The translations under genes were made by a program, and so were the position numbers. The notes beneath the pieces were generated by a model. The model was not told the origin of the DNA, ran no database searches, and saw nothing but the letters and a program-made list of their open reading frames with translations. Of a stretch of 24,753 nucleotides of DNA, positions 13,104 through 21,292 are shown one piece after another. How positions within the stretch are numbered: position 1 is the first letter of the stretch; each line of letters starts with the position of its first letter. Source of the DNA: HRBIN12 sp964640965. Its GTDB lineage: Bacteria > Actinomycetota > UBA4738 > HRBIN12. Location: contig CAZXJB010000027.1 in NCBI GenBank assembly GCA_964640965.1, positions 1 through 24,753 on the forward strand, read 5' to 3'.

Positions 13104-14263
13104 GGCGCGGACGCCCGGCGCTGCTCGTGCTGGAGGACGGCTCGGTCTTCCGCGGCACGTCCTTCGGGGCGGCGGGCGAGGCCTTCGGCGAGGCGGTCTT
13201 CAACACCGCGATGAGCGGCTACCAGGAGGTGCTGACCGACCCCTCCTACGCGGGGCAGGTCGTGGTGATGACGGCCCCGCAGCAGGGCAACTACGGGACG
13301 AACCGCGAGGACCCCGAGTCCGCCCGCGTGCGGGTCGCCGCCTTCGCCGTGCGCGAGGCGGCCCGCCGCGCGTCCTCTTGGCGCGCCGAGCGGACCCTGC
13401 ACGAGGAGCTCGAGGCGGCCGGGGTGCCGGGCATCGAGGGCATCGACACCCGCCGGCTCACCCTGCGGATCCGGGAGGTCGGCGCGATGCGCTGCGGCGT
13501 CTCGACGGAGGACCTGGATCCGGCCTCGCTGCTCGAGCGCGTCCGCTCGAGCCCGGGGATGGAGGGCGCCGACCTCGCGAGGACGGTGACGGCCCGAGCG
13601 CCCTACGAGGCCCGGGAGCTCGTCGGCCCCGCCGCGACCGACCGGGGCCCGGTGCTGCGGGTCGCGGCCTACGACCTCGGCATCAAGGCGAACATCCTGC
13701 GCCTGCTCGCGCGCCACGGGATCGAGGCCACGGTCGTGCCCGCGCAGACCCCGCCCGAGGAGATCCTCGCCGGCGGCTACGACGGGGTGTTCCTGTCCAA
13801 CGGGCCGGGGGACCCGGCTGCGACCCGGTACGGGATCGCGGCCTGCCGGGCGCTCCTCGGGCGCCTGCCGATCTTCGGGATCTGCCTCGGCCACCAGCTG
13901 CTCGGGCTCGCCCTCGGCGGGCGGACGTACAAGATGAAGTTCGGGCACCGCGGCGCGAACCAGCCGGTCAAGCACCTGCCGACCGGGCGCGTCGAGATCA
14001 CGAGCCACAACCACGGCTTCGCCGTCGACCCCAGCGGCTGGGGCGAGGCCGGGCCGGCCGCCTCGGCGGGCGGCGTCCCGCGCGTGCGCACGCCCTTCGG
14101 GGAGGTCGAGCTCACCCACTGGAACCTGAACGACGGCACGCTCGAGGGCCTGCGCTGCCTCGACGTGCCGGCCCTGTCCGTCCAGTACCACCCCGAGGCC
14201 GCCCCCGGACCGCACGACTCGCGGCACCTGTTCGCGGCGTTCCGGCGCCTGATGGAGGCCTGA
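13100..14263 (+). CDS. carA: Carbamoyl-phosphate synthase, small (glutaminase) subunit
   Basis: Hydrolyses glutamine and passes ammonia to CarB. The 387-residue product has an N-terminal dimerisation domain (VLEDGSVFRGTSFG) followed by a class I glutamine amidotransferase domain. The catalytic triad is intact: Cys262 in FGICLGHQLLG, His364 and Glu366 in VQYHPEA. It starts with GTG in a GTGA overlap with pyrC. Because carbamoyl phosphate also feeds arginine synthesis, placing carAB under PyrR control links both pathways. Confidence 0.97.
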   Translation: MRRGRPALLVLEDGSVFRGTSFGAAGEAFGEAVFNTAMSGYQEVLTDPSYAGQVVVMTAPQQGNYGTNREDPESARVRVAAFAVREAARRASSWRAERTLHEELEAAGVPGIEGIDTRRLTLRIREVGAMRCGVSTEDLDPASLLERVRSSPGMEGADLARTVTARAPYEARELVGPAATDRGPVLRVAAYDLGIKANILRLLARHGIEATVVPAQTPPEEILAGGYDGVFLSNGPGDPAATRYGIAACRALLGRLPIFGICLGHQLLGLALGGRTYKMKFGHRGANQPVKHLPTGRVEITSHNHGFAVDPSGWGEAGPAASAGGVPRVRTPFGEVELTHWNLNDGTLEGLRCLDVPALSVQYHPEAAPGPHDSRHLFAAFRRLMEA

Positions 14264-17200
14264 TGCCCCGGCGCACGGACGTCCGCAAGATCATGGTGAT
14301 CGGCTCGGGGCCGATCGTGATCGGGCAGGCCTGCGAGTTCGACTACTCGGGGACGCAGGCCTGCAAGGTGCTCCGCGCCGAGGGGTTCGAGGTCGCGCTC
14401 GTGAACTCGAACCCCGCCACGATCATGACCGACCCGGGGTTCGCCGACCGCACGTACGTGGAGCCGCTCACGCCCGAGTCGGTCCTCGCGGTGCTGGAGC
14501 GCGAGCGGCCCGACGCGCTGCTGCCGACCCTCGGCGGGCAGACCGCGCTGAACGCCTCGGTCGCCCTGGCCGAGTCGGGGGACCTCGACCGCCTCGGCGT
14601 CCGCCTGATCGGCGCGAGCCTGGAGGCGATCCGCCGCGCCGAGGACCGGAGCGGCTTCCGGCGCACGATGCTCGAGGCGGGCCTCCAGGTGCCCCGGGCG
14701 GACACCGCGACGAGCCTCGAGGAGGCGCTCGCCGTCGGCGACCGGATCGGGTACCCGCTCATCGTGCGGCCCTCCTTCACCCTCGGCGGCGGCGGGAGCG
14801 GGTTCGCCGCGAGCCGCGAGGGGCTCGCCGCCCTCGCGGCTCGGAGCCTGGAGATCAGCCCGGTCCACGAGATCCTCCTCGAGGAGTCGATCGCCGGCTG
14901 GAAGGAGTTCGAGCTCGAGGTGATGCGCGACGGGGCCGACAACGGCGTCATCATCTGCTCGATCGAGAACGTGGACCCGATGGGCGTGCACACCGGCGAC
15001 TCGATCACGGTGGCGCCGATCCAGACGCTCACCGACCGCGAGTACCAGGAGATGCGCGACGAGGCCCTCACGGTGCTCCGGGCGATCGGGGTCGAGACGG
15101 GCGGCTCGAACGTGCAGTTCGCCGTCCACCCGCGGACGGGCCGGCGCGTCGTGATCGAGATGAACCCGCGGGTCTCGCGCTCCTCGGCCCTCGCCTCGAA
15201 GGCGACGGGCTTCCCGATCGCGAAGATCGCCGCGCTGCTCGCGGTCGGCTACCGTCTCGACGAGATCACGAACGACATCACCGGCGAGACCCCCGCCTCC
15301 TTCGAGCCGACCCTCGACTACGTCGTGGTGAAGGTCCCGCGGTTCGCCTTCGAGAAGTTCACCGACGCCGACCCGCGCCTGACCTCGAGCATGCGCTCGG
15401 TGGGCGAGGTGATGGCGATCGGGCGCACGTTCAAGGAGGCCCTCGGCAAGGCCTGGCGCGGGATCGAGAAGGCGGGCTTCGAGCTCGGGGGCGACCGTCT
15501 CGGGGAGGCGCCGGCGGACGGGCTCGAGCGCCTGCGCCGCGGGACCGAGGACCGGCTCCACCTCATCGAGGCCGCGCTCCGCGCCGGCCGCACGGTGGAG
15601 GAGATCGCGGAGGCCTCGGGCATCGACCCGTGGTTCGTGGACCAGATCGCCCAGGTGGTCGAGGAGGCCGAGGCCCTCCGAGGACGGCCGCTCGGGGACC
15701 TCGAGGCCGAGGAGCTCCGCGCGGCCAAGCGCGCGGGGCTGTCGGACGCCCGGCTCGGGGCGCTGACGGGCGCGGGCGAGCCCGCGGTGCGCCGCCGCCG
15801 GGAGGCGCTCGGCGTCGAGCCGGTCTTCAAGACCGTCGACACGTGCGCGGGCGAGTTCCCCGCGCGCACGCCGTACCACTACTCGACCTACGAGGAGGAG
15901 ACCGAGGTCCGGCCCGCGGAGCGTCCCCGCGTCGTGATCCTCGGCGCGGGGCCGAACCGGATCGGGCAGGGGATCGAGTTCGACTACGCGTGCGTGCACG
16001 CGGCCTACGCGCTCGAGGAGGCGGGGTACGAGTCCGTGATGCTGAACTCGAACCCCGAGACCGTCTCCACCGACTACGACACCGCGAGCCGCCTCTACTT
16101 CGAGCCGGTCGCGGCCGAGGACGTGCTCGCGGTCTGCCGCGCCGAGCGTCCCGAGGGCGTGATCGTCCAGTTCGGCGGCCAGACCCCCCTGAAGCTCGCC
16201 CGGCTGCTGGAGGAGGCGGGGTTCCGGGTGCTCGGCACCCGGCCCGAGGCGATCGACCTCGCCGAGGACCGCGGCAAGTTCGCCGAGCTCCTGCGCGAGC
16301 TCGACATCCCCGCGCCGCCGCACGGGGAGGCGCGCACGCTGCGCGAGGCGCGCGAGATCGCGGAGCGGATCGGCTTCCCGGTCGTCGTGCGGCCCTCCTA
16401 CGTCCTCGGCGGCCGCGCGATGGAGATCGTCTACGACGCGCAGGAGCTCGAGCGCTTCGTCGCGCTCGCGGCGGACGTCGCGCCGGAGCACCCCGTCCTC
16501 ATCGACCGCTTCCTGGAGGGGGCGATCGAGGTCGACGTCGACGCCGTCGCCGACGGCCGGGACGTGTTCATCGGGGCCGTGATGGAGCACATCGAGGAGG
16601 CGGGCGTGCACTCGGGGGACTCCTCGTGCCAGATCCCGCCGGCCACGCTCTCGGACGAGGAGCTCGACCGGATCGAGGAGATCACGCGCGCCCTGGCCCG
16701 CCGCCTCGGGGTCGTCGGCCTGCTGAACGTGCAGCTCGCGGTCAAGGACGAGCGGGTGTGGGTCCTCGAGGCCAACCCGCGCGCCTCGCGGACCGTGCCG
16801 TTCGTCTCGAAGGCGATCGGGGTCTCGCTCGCCCGTGTGGCGACGCTCGTGCTCACCGGGCGCTCGCTCGCGGAGCTCGTCCGCGAGCAGATCCTCCCGC
16901 CCGACCCCCGCCACTACCGGCACCTGCCGTACACCGCGGTGAAGGCGGCGGTGCTGCCCTTCGACCGGTTCCCGGGGCAGGACACGATCCTCGGGCCCGA
17001 GATGCGCTCGACGGGCGAGGTCATGGGCATCGACGTCGACCCCGGGGCGGCGCTCGCGAAGGCGCTCGTCGCGACCGGCGCGGGGCTGCCGGTCTCAGGC
17101 ACGGCCTTCGTCTCGGTCGCCAACCGCGACAAGCGGGCGATCGTGCTGCCCGCGCAGCGGCTCGCGCAGCTCGGGTTCCGCCTGCTCGCGACGCGGGGCA

Positions 17201-17550
17201 CCGCCGCGGTGCTCGAGCGCGCCGGGATCCCCGTGGAGCGGGTGGCCAAGGTGAGCGAGGGGCCCGCGAACGTGGCCGAGCTCATCCGCTCCGGGAAGGT
17301 GGACCTCGTGATCAACACGCCGTTCGGGCGCGGGGCCCGGACCGACGGCTACTACATCCGGACGGCCGCCGCCGCGGCCGGCGTGCCCTGCATCACGACC
17401 CTGCCGGGCGTGTTCGCGGCGATCCGCGGGATCGAGGCGCTCCGCGCGGGGATGGCCCCGCCGCGCTCGCTCCAGGAGCACCACGCCGGCGCCCGGGCGC
17501 TCGCGGGGTGGCAGCTCCCGCTCGCGGACGCGATCGGGGAGGGCGCGTGA
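14263..17550 (+). CDS. carB: Carbamoyl-phosphate synthase, large subunit
   Basis: The 1095-residue synthetase makes carbamoyl phosphate from bicarbonate, ammonia and two ATP. Two homologous ATP-grasp halves are evident. The first starts VIGSGPIVIGQACEFDYSG and the second ILGAGPNRIGQGIEFDYA (from about residue 562). The oligomerisation region lies between them. A C-terminal MGS-like allosteric domain (about 945-1095) contains LLATRGTAAVLERAG and VINTPFGRGARTDGYYIR. That domain binds UMP or ornithine in known enzymes. The ATG shares one base with the carA stop (TGATG). No truncation or frameshift seen. Confidence 0.97.
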   Translation: MPRRTDVRKIMVIGSGPIVIGQACEFDYSGTQACKVLRAEGFEVALVNSNPATIMTDPGFADRTYVEPLTPESVLAVLERERPDALLPTLGGQTALNASVALAESGDLDRLGVRLIGASLEAIRRAEDRSGFRRTMLEAGLQVPRADTATSLEEALAVGDRIGYPLIVRPSFTLGGGGSGFAASREGLAALAARSLEISPVHEILLEESIAGWKEFELEVMRDGADNGVIICSIENVDPMGVHTGDSITVAPIQTLTDREYQEMRDEALTVLRAIGVETGGSNVQFAVHPRTGRRVVIEMNPRVSRSSALASKATGFPIAKIAALLAVGYRLDEITNDITGETPASFEPTLDYVVVKVPRFAFEKFTDADPRLTSSMRSVGEVMAIGRTFKEALGKAWRGIEKAGFELGGDRLGEAPADGLERLRRGTEDRLHLIEAALRAGRTVEEIAEASGIDPWFVDQIAQVVEEAEALRGRPLGDLEAEELRAAKRAGLSDARLGALTGAGEPAVRRRREALGVEPVFKTVDTCAGEFPARTPYHYSTYEEETEVRPAERPRVVILGAGPNRIGQGIEFDYACVHAAYALEEAGYESVMLNSNPETVSTDYDTASRLYFEPVAAEDVLAVCRAERPEGVIVQFGGQTPLKLARLLEEAGFRVLGTRPEAIDLAEDRGKFAELLRELDIPAPPHGEARTLREAREIAERIGFPVVVRPSYVLGGRAMEIVYDAQELERFVALAADVAPEHPVLIDRFLEGAIEVDVDAVADGRDVFIGAVMEHIEEAGVHSGDSSCQIPPATLSDEELDRIEEITRALARRLGVVGLLNVQLAVKDERVWVLEANPRASRTVPFVSKAIGVSLARVATLVLTGRSLAELVREQILPPDPRHYRHLPYTAVKAAVLPFDRFPGQDTILGPEMRSTGEVMGIDVDPGAALAKALVATGAGLPVSGTAFVSVANRDKRAIVLPAQRLAQLGFRLLATRGTAAVLERAGIPVERVAKVSEGPANVAELIRSGKVDLVINTPFGRGARTDGYYIRTAAAAAGVPCITTLPGVFAAIRGIEALRAGMAPPRSLQEHHAGARALAGWQLPLADAIGEGA

Positions 17551-18419
17551 AGCGGGTCCGCGCCGAGATCCTCTCCGCCCGCCGGCTCGGCGCGTACCAC
17601 TCGCTCACCCTGGTCGCGCCCGAGATCGCGGAGCGCGCCCGCCCGGGCCAGTTCGTCTCGGTCGCGATGCCGCCCGACCGATCCTTCCTGCTCCGACGCC
17701 ACTTCTCCATCCACCACGCCTCGCGCCGCGGCGGCTGGGCGGGCACCCTGGAGTTCGTGTTCGACCCGCAGGGGCAGGGGACCCGGTGGCTCGCGGAGGC
17801 CAGGGCCCACCAGTTCCTCGACGTGATCGGGCCGCTCGGGAAGGCGTTCGCGTACCCGACCCGCCTCAGCGGCTGCCTGCTCGTGGCCGAGGGTCACGGC
17901 GGGGCATCCATCTCGTTCCTCGCGCAGGAGCTGCGCGACCGGGGCAAGCGCGTGGACATGATCCTCGGCGGCGCGACCCAGGAGCACGTGTTCAAGCCGA
18001 TCGAGGCCAAGCGGATCGCGCAGACGCTCGCGGTGGCGACCGCCGACGGCTCGATGGGGGAGCGCGGGACCGTGCTCGACCTGCTGCCGCGGATGCTCGA
18101 GTCGACCGGCGCGCAGGTCCTCTACGCGGCCGGGCCGCGGGAGACCCTGCGGGGCATCGCGGAGGTCTGCCTGGAGCGCCGGATCCCCTCGCAGATGGCG
18201 CTCGAGGAGCGGATGGCCTGCGGGATGGGCCAGTGCTTCACCTGCGTGGTGCCGGTCGTGCGCAAGGACGGCTCCGGCTACGACAACCTGCGCCTGTGCA
18301 CGGAGGGGCCGGTGTTCAACCCCGCGCGGGTCCTGTGGGACCGGTGGATGAGGGAGGAGCCGGCCCTCGCGCCGACCCCGCCCGAGGGCTTCCCGGTGGT
18401 GCGCTCGTGGCCGGGGTGA
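17547..18419 (+). CDS. pyrK: Dihydroorotate dehydrogenase electron-transfer subunit (PyrK-like)
   Basis: In class 1B enzymes PyrK carries FAD and a [2Fe-2S] cluster and passes electrons from PyrD to NAD. This 290-residue product has the FAD motif LLRRHFSIHH (Arg51, Ser54), a GQGTRWL flavin segment (77-82), a GPLG turn (95-98) and the cluster ligands Cys225, Cys230, Cys233 and Cys251 (MACGMGQCFTC...RLC). The nicotinamide-binding loop, usually VGGGxGxxPL, is VAEGHGGASI here (113-122): two glycines and the proline are gone. About 25 extra residues follow the cluster. The GTGA overlap with carB and the overlap into pyrD suggest tight co-expression. The partner PyrD is also aberrant. Confidence 0.88.
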   Translation: MKRVRAEILSARRLGAYHSLTLVAPEIAERARPGQFVSVAMPPDRSFLLRRHFSIHHASRRGGWAGTLEFVFDPQGQGTRWLAEARAHQFLDVIGPLGKAFAYPTRLSGCLLVAEGHGGASISFLAQELRDRGKRVDMILGGATQEHVFKPIEAKRIAQTLAVATADGSMGERGTVLDLLPRMLESTGAQVLYAAGPRETLRGIAEVCLERRIPSQMALEERMACGMGQCFTCVVPVVRKDGSGYDNLRLCTEGPVFNPARVLWDRWMREEPALAPTPPEGFPVVRSWPG

Positions 18420-19348
18420 CGCCGCGGATGGCGGTGGACCTGAACGGGGTGGTGTTCCCCCTGCCGGTCCTCGCCGCATCCGGGTGCCTGGGGACGGGCC
18501 GCGAGCCCACCCTCGTGGACCTCCACCGGCTCGGCGGGGTCGTGACGCGGAGCCTGACGCTCGAGGCTCGCAAGGGCTCGCCAACGCCCCGGATGGCGGA
18601 GACGCCCGCAGGCCTGCTGTCCTGGATCGGCCTGCAGAACGCCGGGGTCGAGGCGTTCCTGCGGGAGGACCTCCCGCACCTCGCGCGGATCGGCGTGCCG
18701 GTGGTGGTCTCGGTCGCCGGCTCCAGCGTCGAGGAGTACCTGCGCGTGACGACGCTGCTCCAGAACCGGCCGGGGATCGTCGCCCTCGAGGTGTACCTCG
18801 GCGCGCCCGACGAGGAGCGCGGCCGGGGCCGGCCCTTCCACGCGCGACCCGACCGGATCTCGGAGGTCGTGGGGGCCGTCGCGCGCATGTCCCGCCTGCC
18901 GGTCTTCGTGAAGCTCCCGGCGCTCGAGCCGGACCTCGTCGAGACCGCCCGCGCCTGCGTCCGGGCCGGCGCGCACGGGCTCACCCTGATCGACGGGGTC
19001 CCCGGGCTCGCGGTGGACGCCGAGCGGCTGCGGCCGGCGCTCGCGGCCCCGGTCGGGCTGCTCTCGGGGCCGGCGATCAAGCCGATCGCGCTCGCCGCCG
19101 TGTACCGGGTGGCCCGGGAGATGCCCGAGGTCCCGATCATGGGCGTGGGCGGCATCGCCACGGGGCTCGATGCGGTCGAGTTCCTGCTCGCGGGCGCCTG
19201 GGCGGTCCAGGTGGGCACGGCGATGCTGGTGGATCCCGCCGCGCCGGTGGAGATCGCGCGGGGGATCCTCGCGTACCTGAAGGACAAGCAGCTCGACAGC
19301 CCGGCCGCGCTGCGAGGGCGGCTGCGCGCGCGGGGGAGCTCGGCGTGA
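18416..19348 (+). CDS. pyrD: Dihydroorotate dehydrogenase-like flavoprotein with substituted active site
   Basis: A 310-residue class 1B-like TIM barrel. FMN-side motifs are kept: VLAASGC near the start, ETPAGLL-x-x-IGLQNAG (Asn75), VKL with Lys166, LLSGPAIKP (215-223), GVGGI (243-247) and QVGTA (265-269). By comparison with B. subtilis and L. lactis enzymes, the substrate-binding residues are changed. The ELNISCPN motif that carries the catalytic cysteine reads EVYLGAPD (Tyr127, Ala130, Asp132), the TK lysine is Arg45, and the INT asparagine is Asp193. The alignment there is collinear, so a frameshift is not the cause. It may use another base (His142 is near), be inactive, or act on another substrate. 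Operon position still favours a pyrimidine role. Confidence 0.8.
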   Translation: MTPRMAVDLNGVVFPLPVLAASGCLGTGREPTLVDLHRLGGVVTRSLTLEARKGSPTPRMAETPAGLLSWIGLQNAGVEAFLREDLPHLARIGVPVVVSVAGSSVEEYLRVTTLLQNRPGIVALEVYLGAPDEERGRGRPFHARPDRISEVVGAVARMSRLPVFVKLPALEPDLVETARACVRAGAHGLTLIDGVPGLAVDAERLRPALAAPVGLLSGPAIKPIALAAVYRVAREMPEVPIMGVGGIATGLDAVEFLLAGAWAVQVGTAMLVDPAAPVEIARGILAYLKDKQLDSPAALRGRLRARGSSA

Positions 19349-20037
19349 TCCCTCCGCCGGAGAACCCGCTCGTCGTCGCGCTCGACCTCGCCGATCTCGA
19401 GGCGGCCGAGCGCCTGGCGGCCGAGCTCGCGGACGCCGTCGGGATGCTGAAGGTCGGGCTCGAGCTGTTCGCGGCGCACGGCCCAGAGGCGGTGCGGCGC
19501 ATCGGCGAGCACGGCCCGGTGTTCCTCGACCTCAAGCTCCACGACATCCCGACGACGGTCGAGCGGGCCTCGCGCGCGTGCGCCCGGCTCGGGGTACGGA
19601 TGCTCACCGTCCACGCGCTCGGGGGGGAGGCGATGGTCGCGGCGGCGGTCCGCGGCGCGGTGACCGGTGCCGAGGAGACGGGCCTCGCGCCGCCGATCGT
19701 CGCCGCGGTCACGGTGCTCTCGAGCCTCGACGAGGCGCTCGCCTCGCCGGCGTCGCTCGCGTTCGAGGCCGCGGAGGCCGGCGCGCGGGCGGTCGTGGTC
19801 TCCGGCGCCGACGTGGCGGTGGTCCGCGAGGCGGTCGGGGAGGACGTCGTCCTCGTCGTGCCGGGGATCCGGCCCGAGGGCGCCGACGGCCACGACCAGG
19901 TGCGGGTCCTCACGCCGCGCGAGGCGCTCGAGGCCGGAGCCGACTACCTCGTCGTCGGGCGCCCGATCACCACGGCCGCGGACCCGCTCGGCGCCGCACG
20001 GGCGATCCTCGCGCAGGTGCGGCGAAACCGCAGGTAG
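19345..20037 (+). CDS. pyrF: Orotidine-5'-phosphate decarboxylase
   Basis: Final step to UMP. The 230-residue product is the short bacterial form. Lys36 (MLKVGLEL) and the catalytic DLKLHDIP motif (Asp62, Lys64, Asp67) are in place, followed by TVHALGGEAM and the phosphate-binding C-terminal VPGIRPEG...GADYLVVGRPIT. The common asparagine in DIPNTV is Thr70. It starts with GTG in a GTGA overlap with pyrD and closes the UMP operon; the next gene has its own promoter. Confidence 0.96.
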   Translation: MIPPPENPLVVALDLADLEAAERLAAELADAVGMLKVGLELFAAHGPEAVRRIGEHGPVFLDLKLHDIPTTVERASRACARLGVRMLTVHALGGEAMVAAAVRGAVTGAEETGLAPPIVAAVTVLSSLDEALASPASLAFEAAEAGARAVVVSGADVAVVREAVGEDVVLVVPGIRPEGADGHDQVRVLTPREALEAGADYLVVGRPITTAADPLGAARAILAQVRRNRR

Positions 20038-20052
20038 CGCGCGACCCTCGCG

Positions 20053-20081
20053 TTGCTGCCGGCGGGACCCGGCACTATACT
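20053..20081 (+). promoter_or_regulatory. Promoter of mihF
   Basis: TTGCTG (20053-20058), a 17-base spacer and TATACT (20076-20081) make the best -35/-10 pair in the window. The start point would be near 20088. The 82-base gap after pyrF also contains a small CGCGA/TCGCG hairpin (20040-20052) overlapping the region just upstream of the -35 box. Confidence 0.75.
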
Positions 20082-20119
20082 CGCGTCGCTTCCGACCCCG
20101 ACGAGCAAAGGAGCGACGC

Positions 20120-20434
20120 ATGCCGCTACCGACCCTGACGGACGAGCAGCGCAAGCAGGCCCTCGAGAAGGCCGCCGAGGCGCGCCGCAAGCGGGCCGAG
20201 GTGAAGGCCGAGCTGAAGTCCGGCAAGCGGACCCTGAAGGACCTGCTCGCCAACACCGACGACGACACGATCGGCAAGATGAAGGTGTCGACGGTCCTCG
20301 AGTCGCTGCCCGGGGTGGGGAAGGTCCGGGCAACGCGCATCATGGAGAAGCTCGACATCTCCGCCACCCGTCGCATGCGCGGCCTCGGCGCGAAGCAGCG
20401 CGAGGCGCTGCTCGCCGAGTTCTCCAAGAAGTAG
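20120..20434 (+). CDS. mihF: Actinobacterial integration host factor (mIHF)
   Basis: Nucleoid-associated DNA-binding and DNA-bending protein specific to Actinomycetota; unrelated in fold to the HU/IHF of proteobacteria. The 104-residue product has a long basic N-terminal helix (LTDEQRKQALEKAAEARRKR), the segment IGKMKVSTVLESLPGVGKVRA, and a C-terminal helix-two-turn-helix region with TRRMRGLGAKQREALL. AAAGGAG (20107-20113) is a near-perfect ribosome binding site six bases before ATG. The gene has its own promoter and precedes gmk, as in mycobacteria. It is the clearest taxonomic marker in the window. Confidence 0.95.
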   Translation: MPLPTLTDEQRKQALEKAAEARRKRAEVKAELKSGKRTLKDLLANTDDDTIGKMKVSTVLESLPGVGKVRATRIMEKLDISATRRMRGLGAKQREALLAEFSKK

Positions 20435-20462
20435 CGCGATCGAACCGCGCGGCAGGCTCTTC

Positions 20463-21050
20463 GTGATCGCCGGCCCGTCCGGGGTCGGCAAGGGCACGAT
20501 CGTGCGGCGCCTCGCGCAGCGTCTCCCGCGGCTGCGCGTGTCGGTGTCCGCGACCACCCGGCCACCCCGTCCCGCCGAGCGGGACGGGGTGGACTACCGG
20601 TTCGTCTCCGAGGCAGAGTTCTCGCGCCTGATCGAGGACGGGGAGCTCCTGGAGTGGGCCGAGGTCTTCGGCCACCGGTACGGGACCCCGGCGGCCCCGG
20701 TCCGGGAGGCGCTCGCCCGCGGGGAAGACGTGGTGCTCGAGATCGACGTCCAGGGCGCGTTCCAGGTGCGCGAGCACGACCCCTCGGCCGTGCTCGTCCT
20801 CATCGAGCCGCCCTCCATGACCGAGCTCGAACGCCGGCTGCGCGAGCGCGGGACCGAGGACGAGGCCCGCCTGGCGGAGCGCCTCGCCACGGCCGAGCGC
20901 GAGCTCGCGGAGCGCGGGGCCTTCGACCACGTGGTCGTGAACGACGACCTGGACCGGGCGGTGGAGCGGCTGGTTGCTATCATCCAGGGGTCCCCCGGAG
21001 CCGGCGCGGAGCCGCGCACCGAACCCAGCGGAGGAACGACACGCCCATGA
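20463..21050 (+). CDS. gmk: Guanylate kinase
   Basis: Phosphorylates GMP to GDP. The P-loop GPSGVGKGT is at 4-12, then SATTRPPRPAERDGVDYRF with the GMP-binding residues, EWAEVFGHRYGT, EIDVQGA and the lid RLRERGTEDE. The start is odd. GTG 20463 puts the P-loop only three residues in, which shortens the first strand. The reading frame continues upstream as AIEPRGRLF, exactly what a normal guanylate kinase would have there. However, no ATG, GTG or TTG exists before the upstream stop in this frame; an ATC at 20439 is the only near-start codon. GGCAGG (20451-20456) could serve GTG. A Gly/Thr/Pro-rich tail of about 20 residues precedes the stop, which overlaps rpoZ. Confidence 0.93.
   Translation: MIAGPSGVGKGTIVRRLAQRLPRLRVSVSATTRPPRPAERDGVDYRFVSEAEFSRLIEDGELLEWAEVFGHRYGTPAAPVREALARGEDVVLEIDVQGAFQVREHDPSAVLVLIEPPSMTELERRLRERGTEDEARLAERLATAERELAERGAFDHVVVNDDLDRAVERLVAIIQGSPGAGAEPRTEPSGGTTRP
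20975..20983 (+). promoter_or_regulatory. Possible internal promoter for rpoZ
   Basis: TGC directly followed by TATCAT (20978-20983) forms an extended -10 element inside the 3' part of gmk, 64 bases before the rpoZ ATG. No -35 box; the TG extension may compensate. Confidence 0.4.
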
Positions 21051-21292
21051 TCGAGCCGAAGATCGACGAGCTCCTCGCCCAGGTCGACTCGAAGTACACC
21101 CTGGTGATCCTCGCGGCCAAGCGGGCGCGGGAGATCAACTCCTACTACAACCAGCTCGGGGAGGGCCGCGCGGAGTTCGTCCCGCCGCTCGTGGAGTCGG
21201 GCCTGCGCAGCAAGCCGCTCTCGATCGCCCTCGAGGAGATCGCCGAGGGCAAGATCTTCGCCGAGCGCCCCGAAGGGGTTGGCATCAAGTAG
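21047..21292 (+). CDS. rpoZ: RNA polymerase omega subunit
   Basis: Small subunit that helps beta-prime fold and stay in the polymerase. The 81-residue product has the family core IDELLAQVDSKYTLVILAAKRAREINSYYNQL and KPLSIALEEIAEGKI. The asparagine-tyrosine-rich INSYYNQL segment is typical of actinobacterial omega. ATG 21047 overlaps the gmk stop (ATGA). GGAGGA (21030-21035) is 11 bases upstream, somewhat far, so coupling may matter. Its 3' end overlaps the probable TTG start of coaBC. Confidence 0.95.
   Translation: MIEPKIDELLAQVDSKYTLVILAAKRAREINSYYNQLGEGRAEFVPPLVESGLRSKPLSIALEEIAEGKIFAERPEGVGIK

Noticed and set aside
13777..16923. Open frame of more than 1,000 codons on the minus strand opposite carA and carB.
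   Set aside because: It is a shadow of the codon bias of a high-GC gene. Its translation is low in complexity and no family motif is seen.
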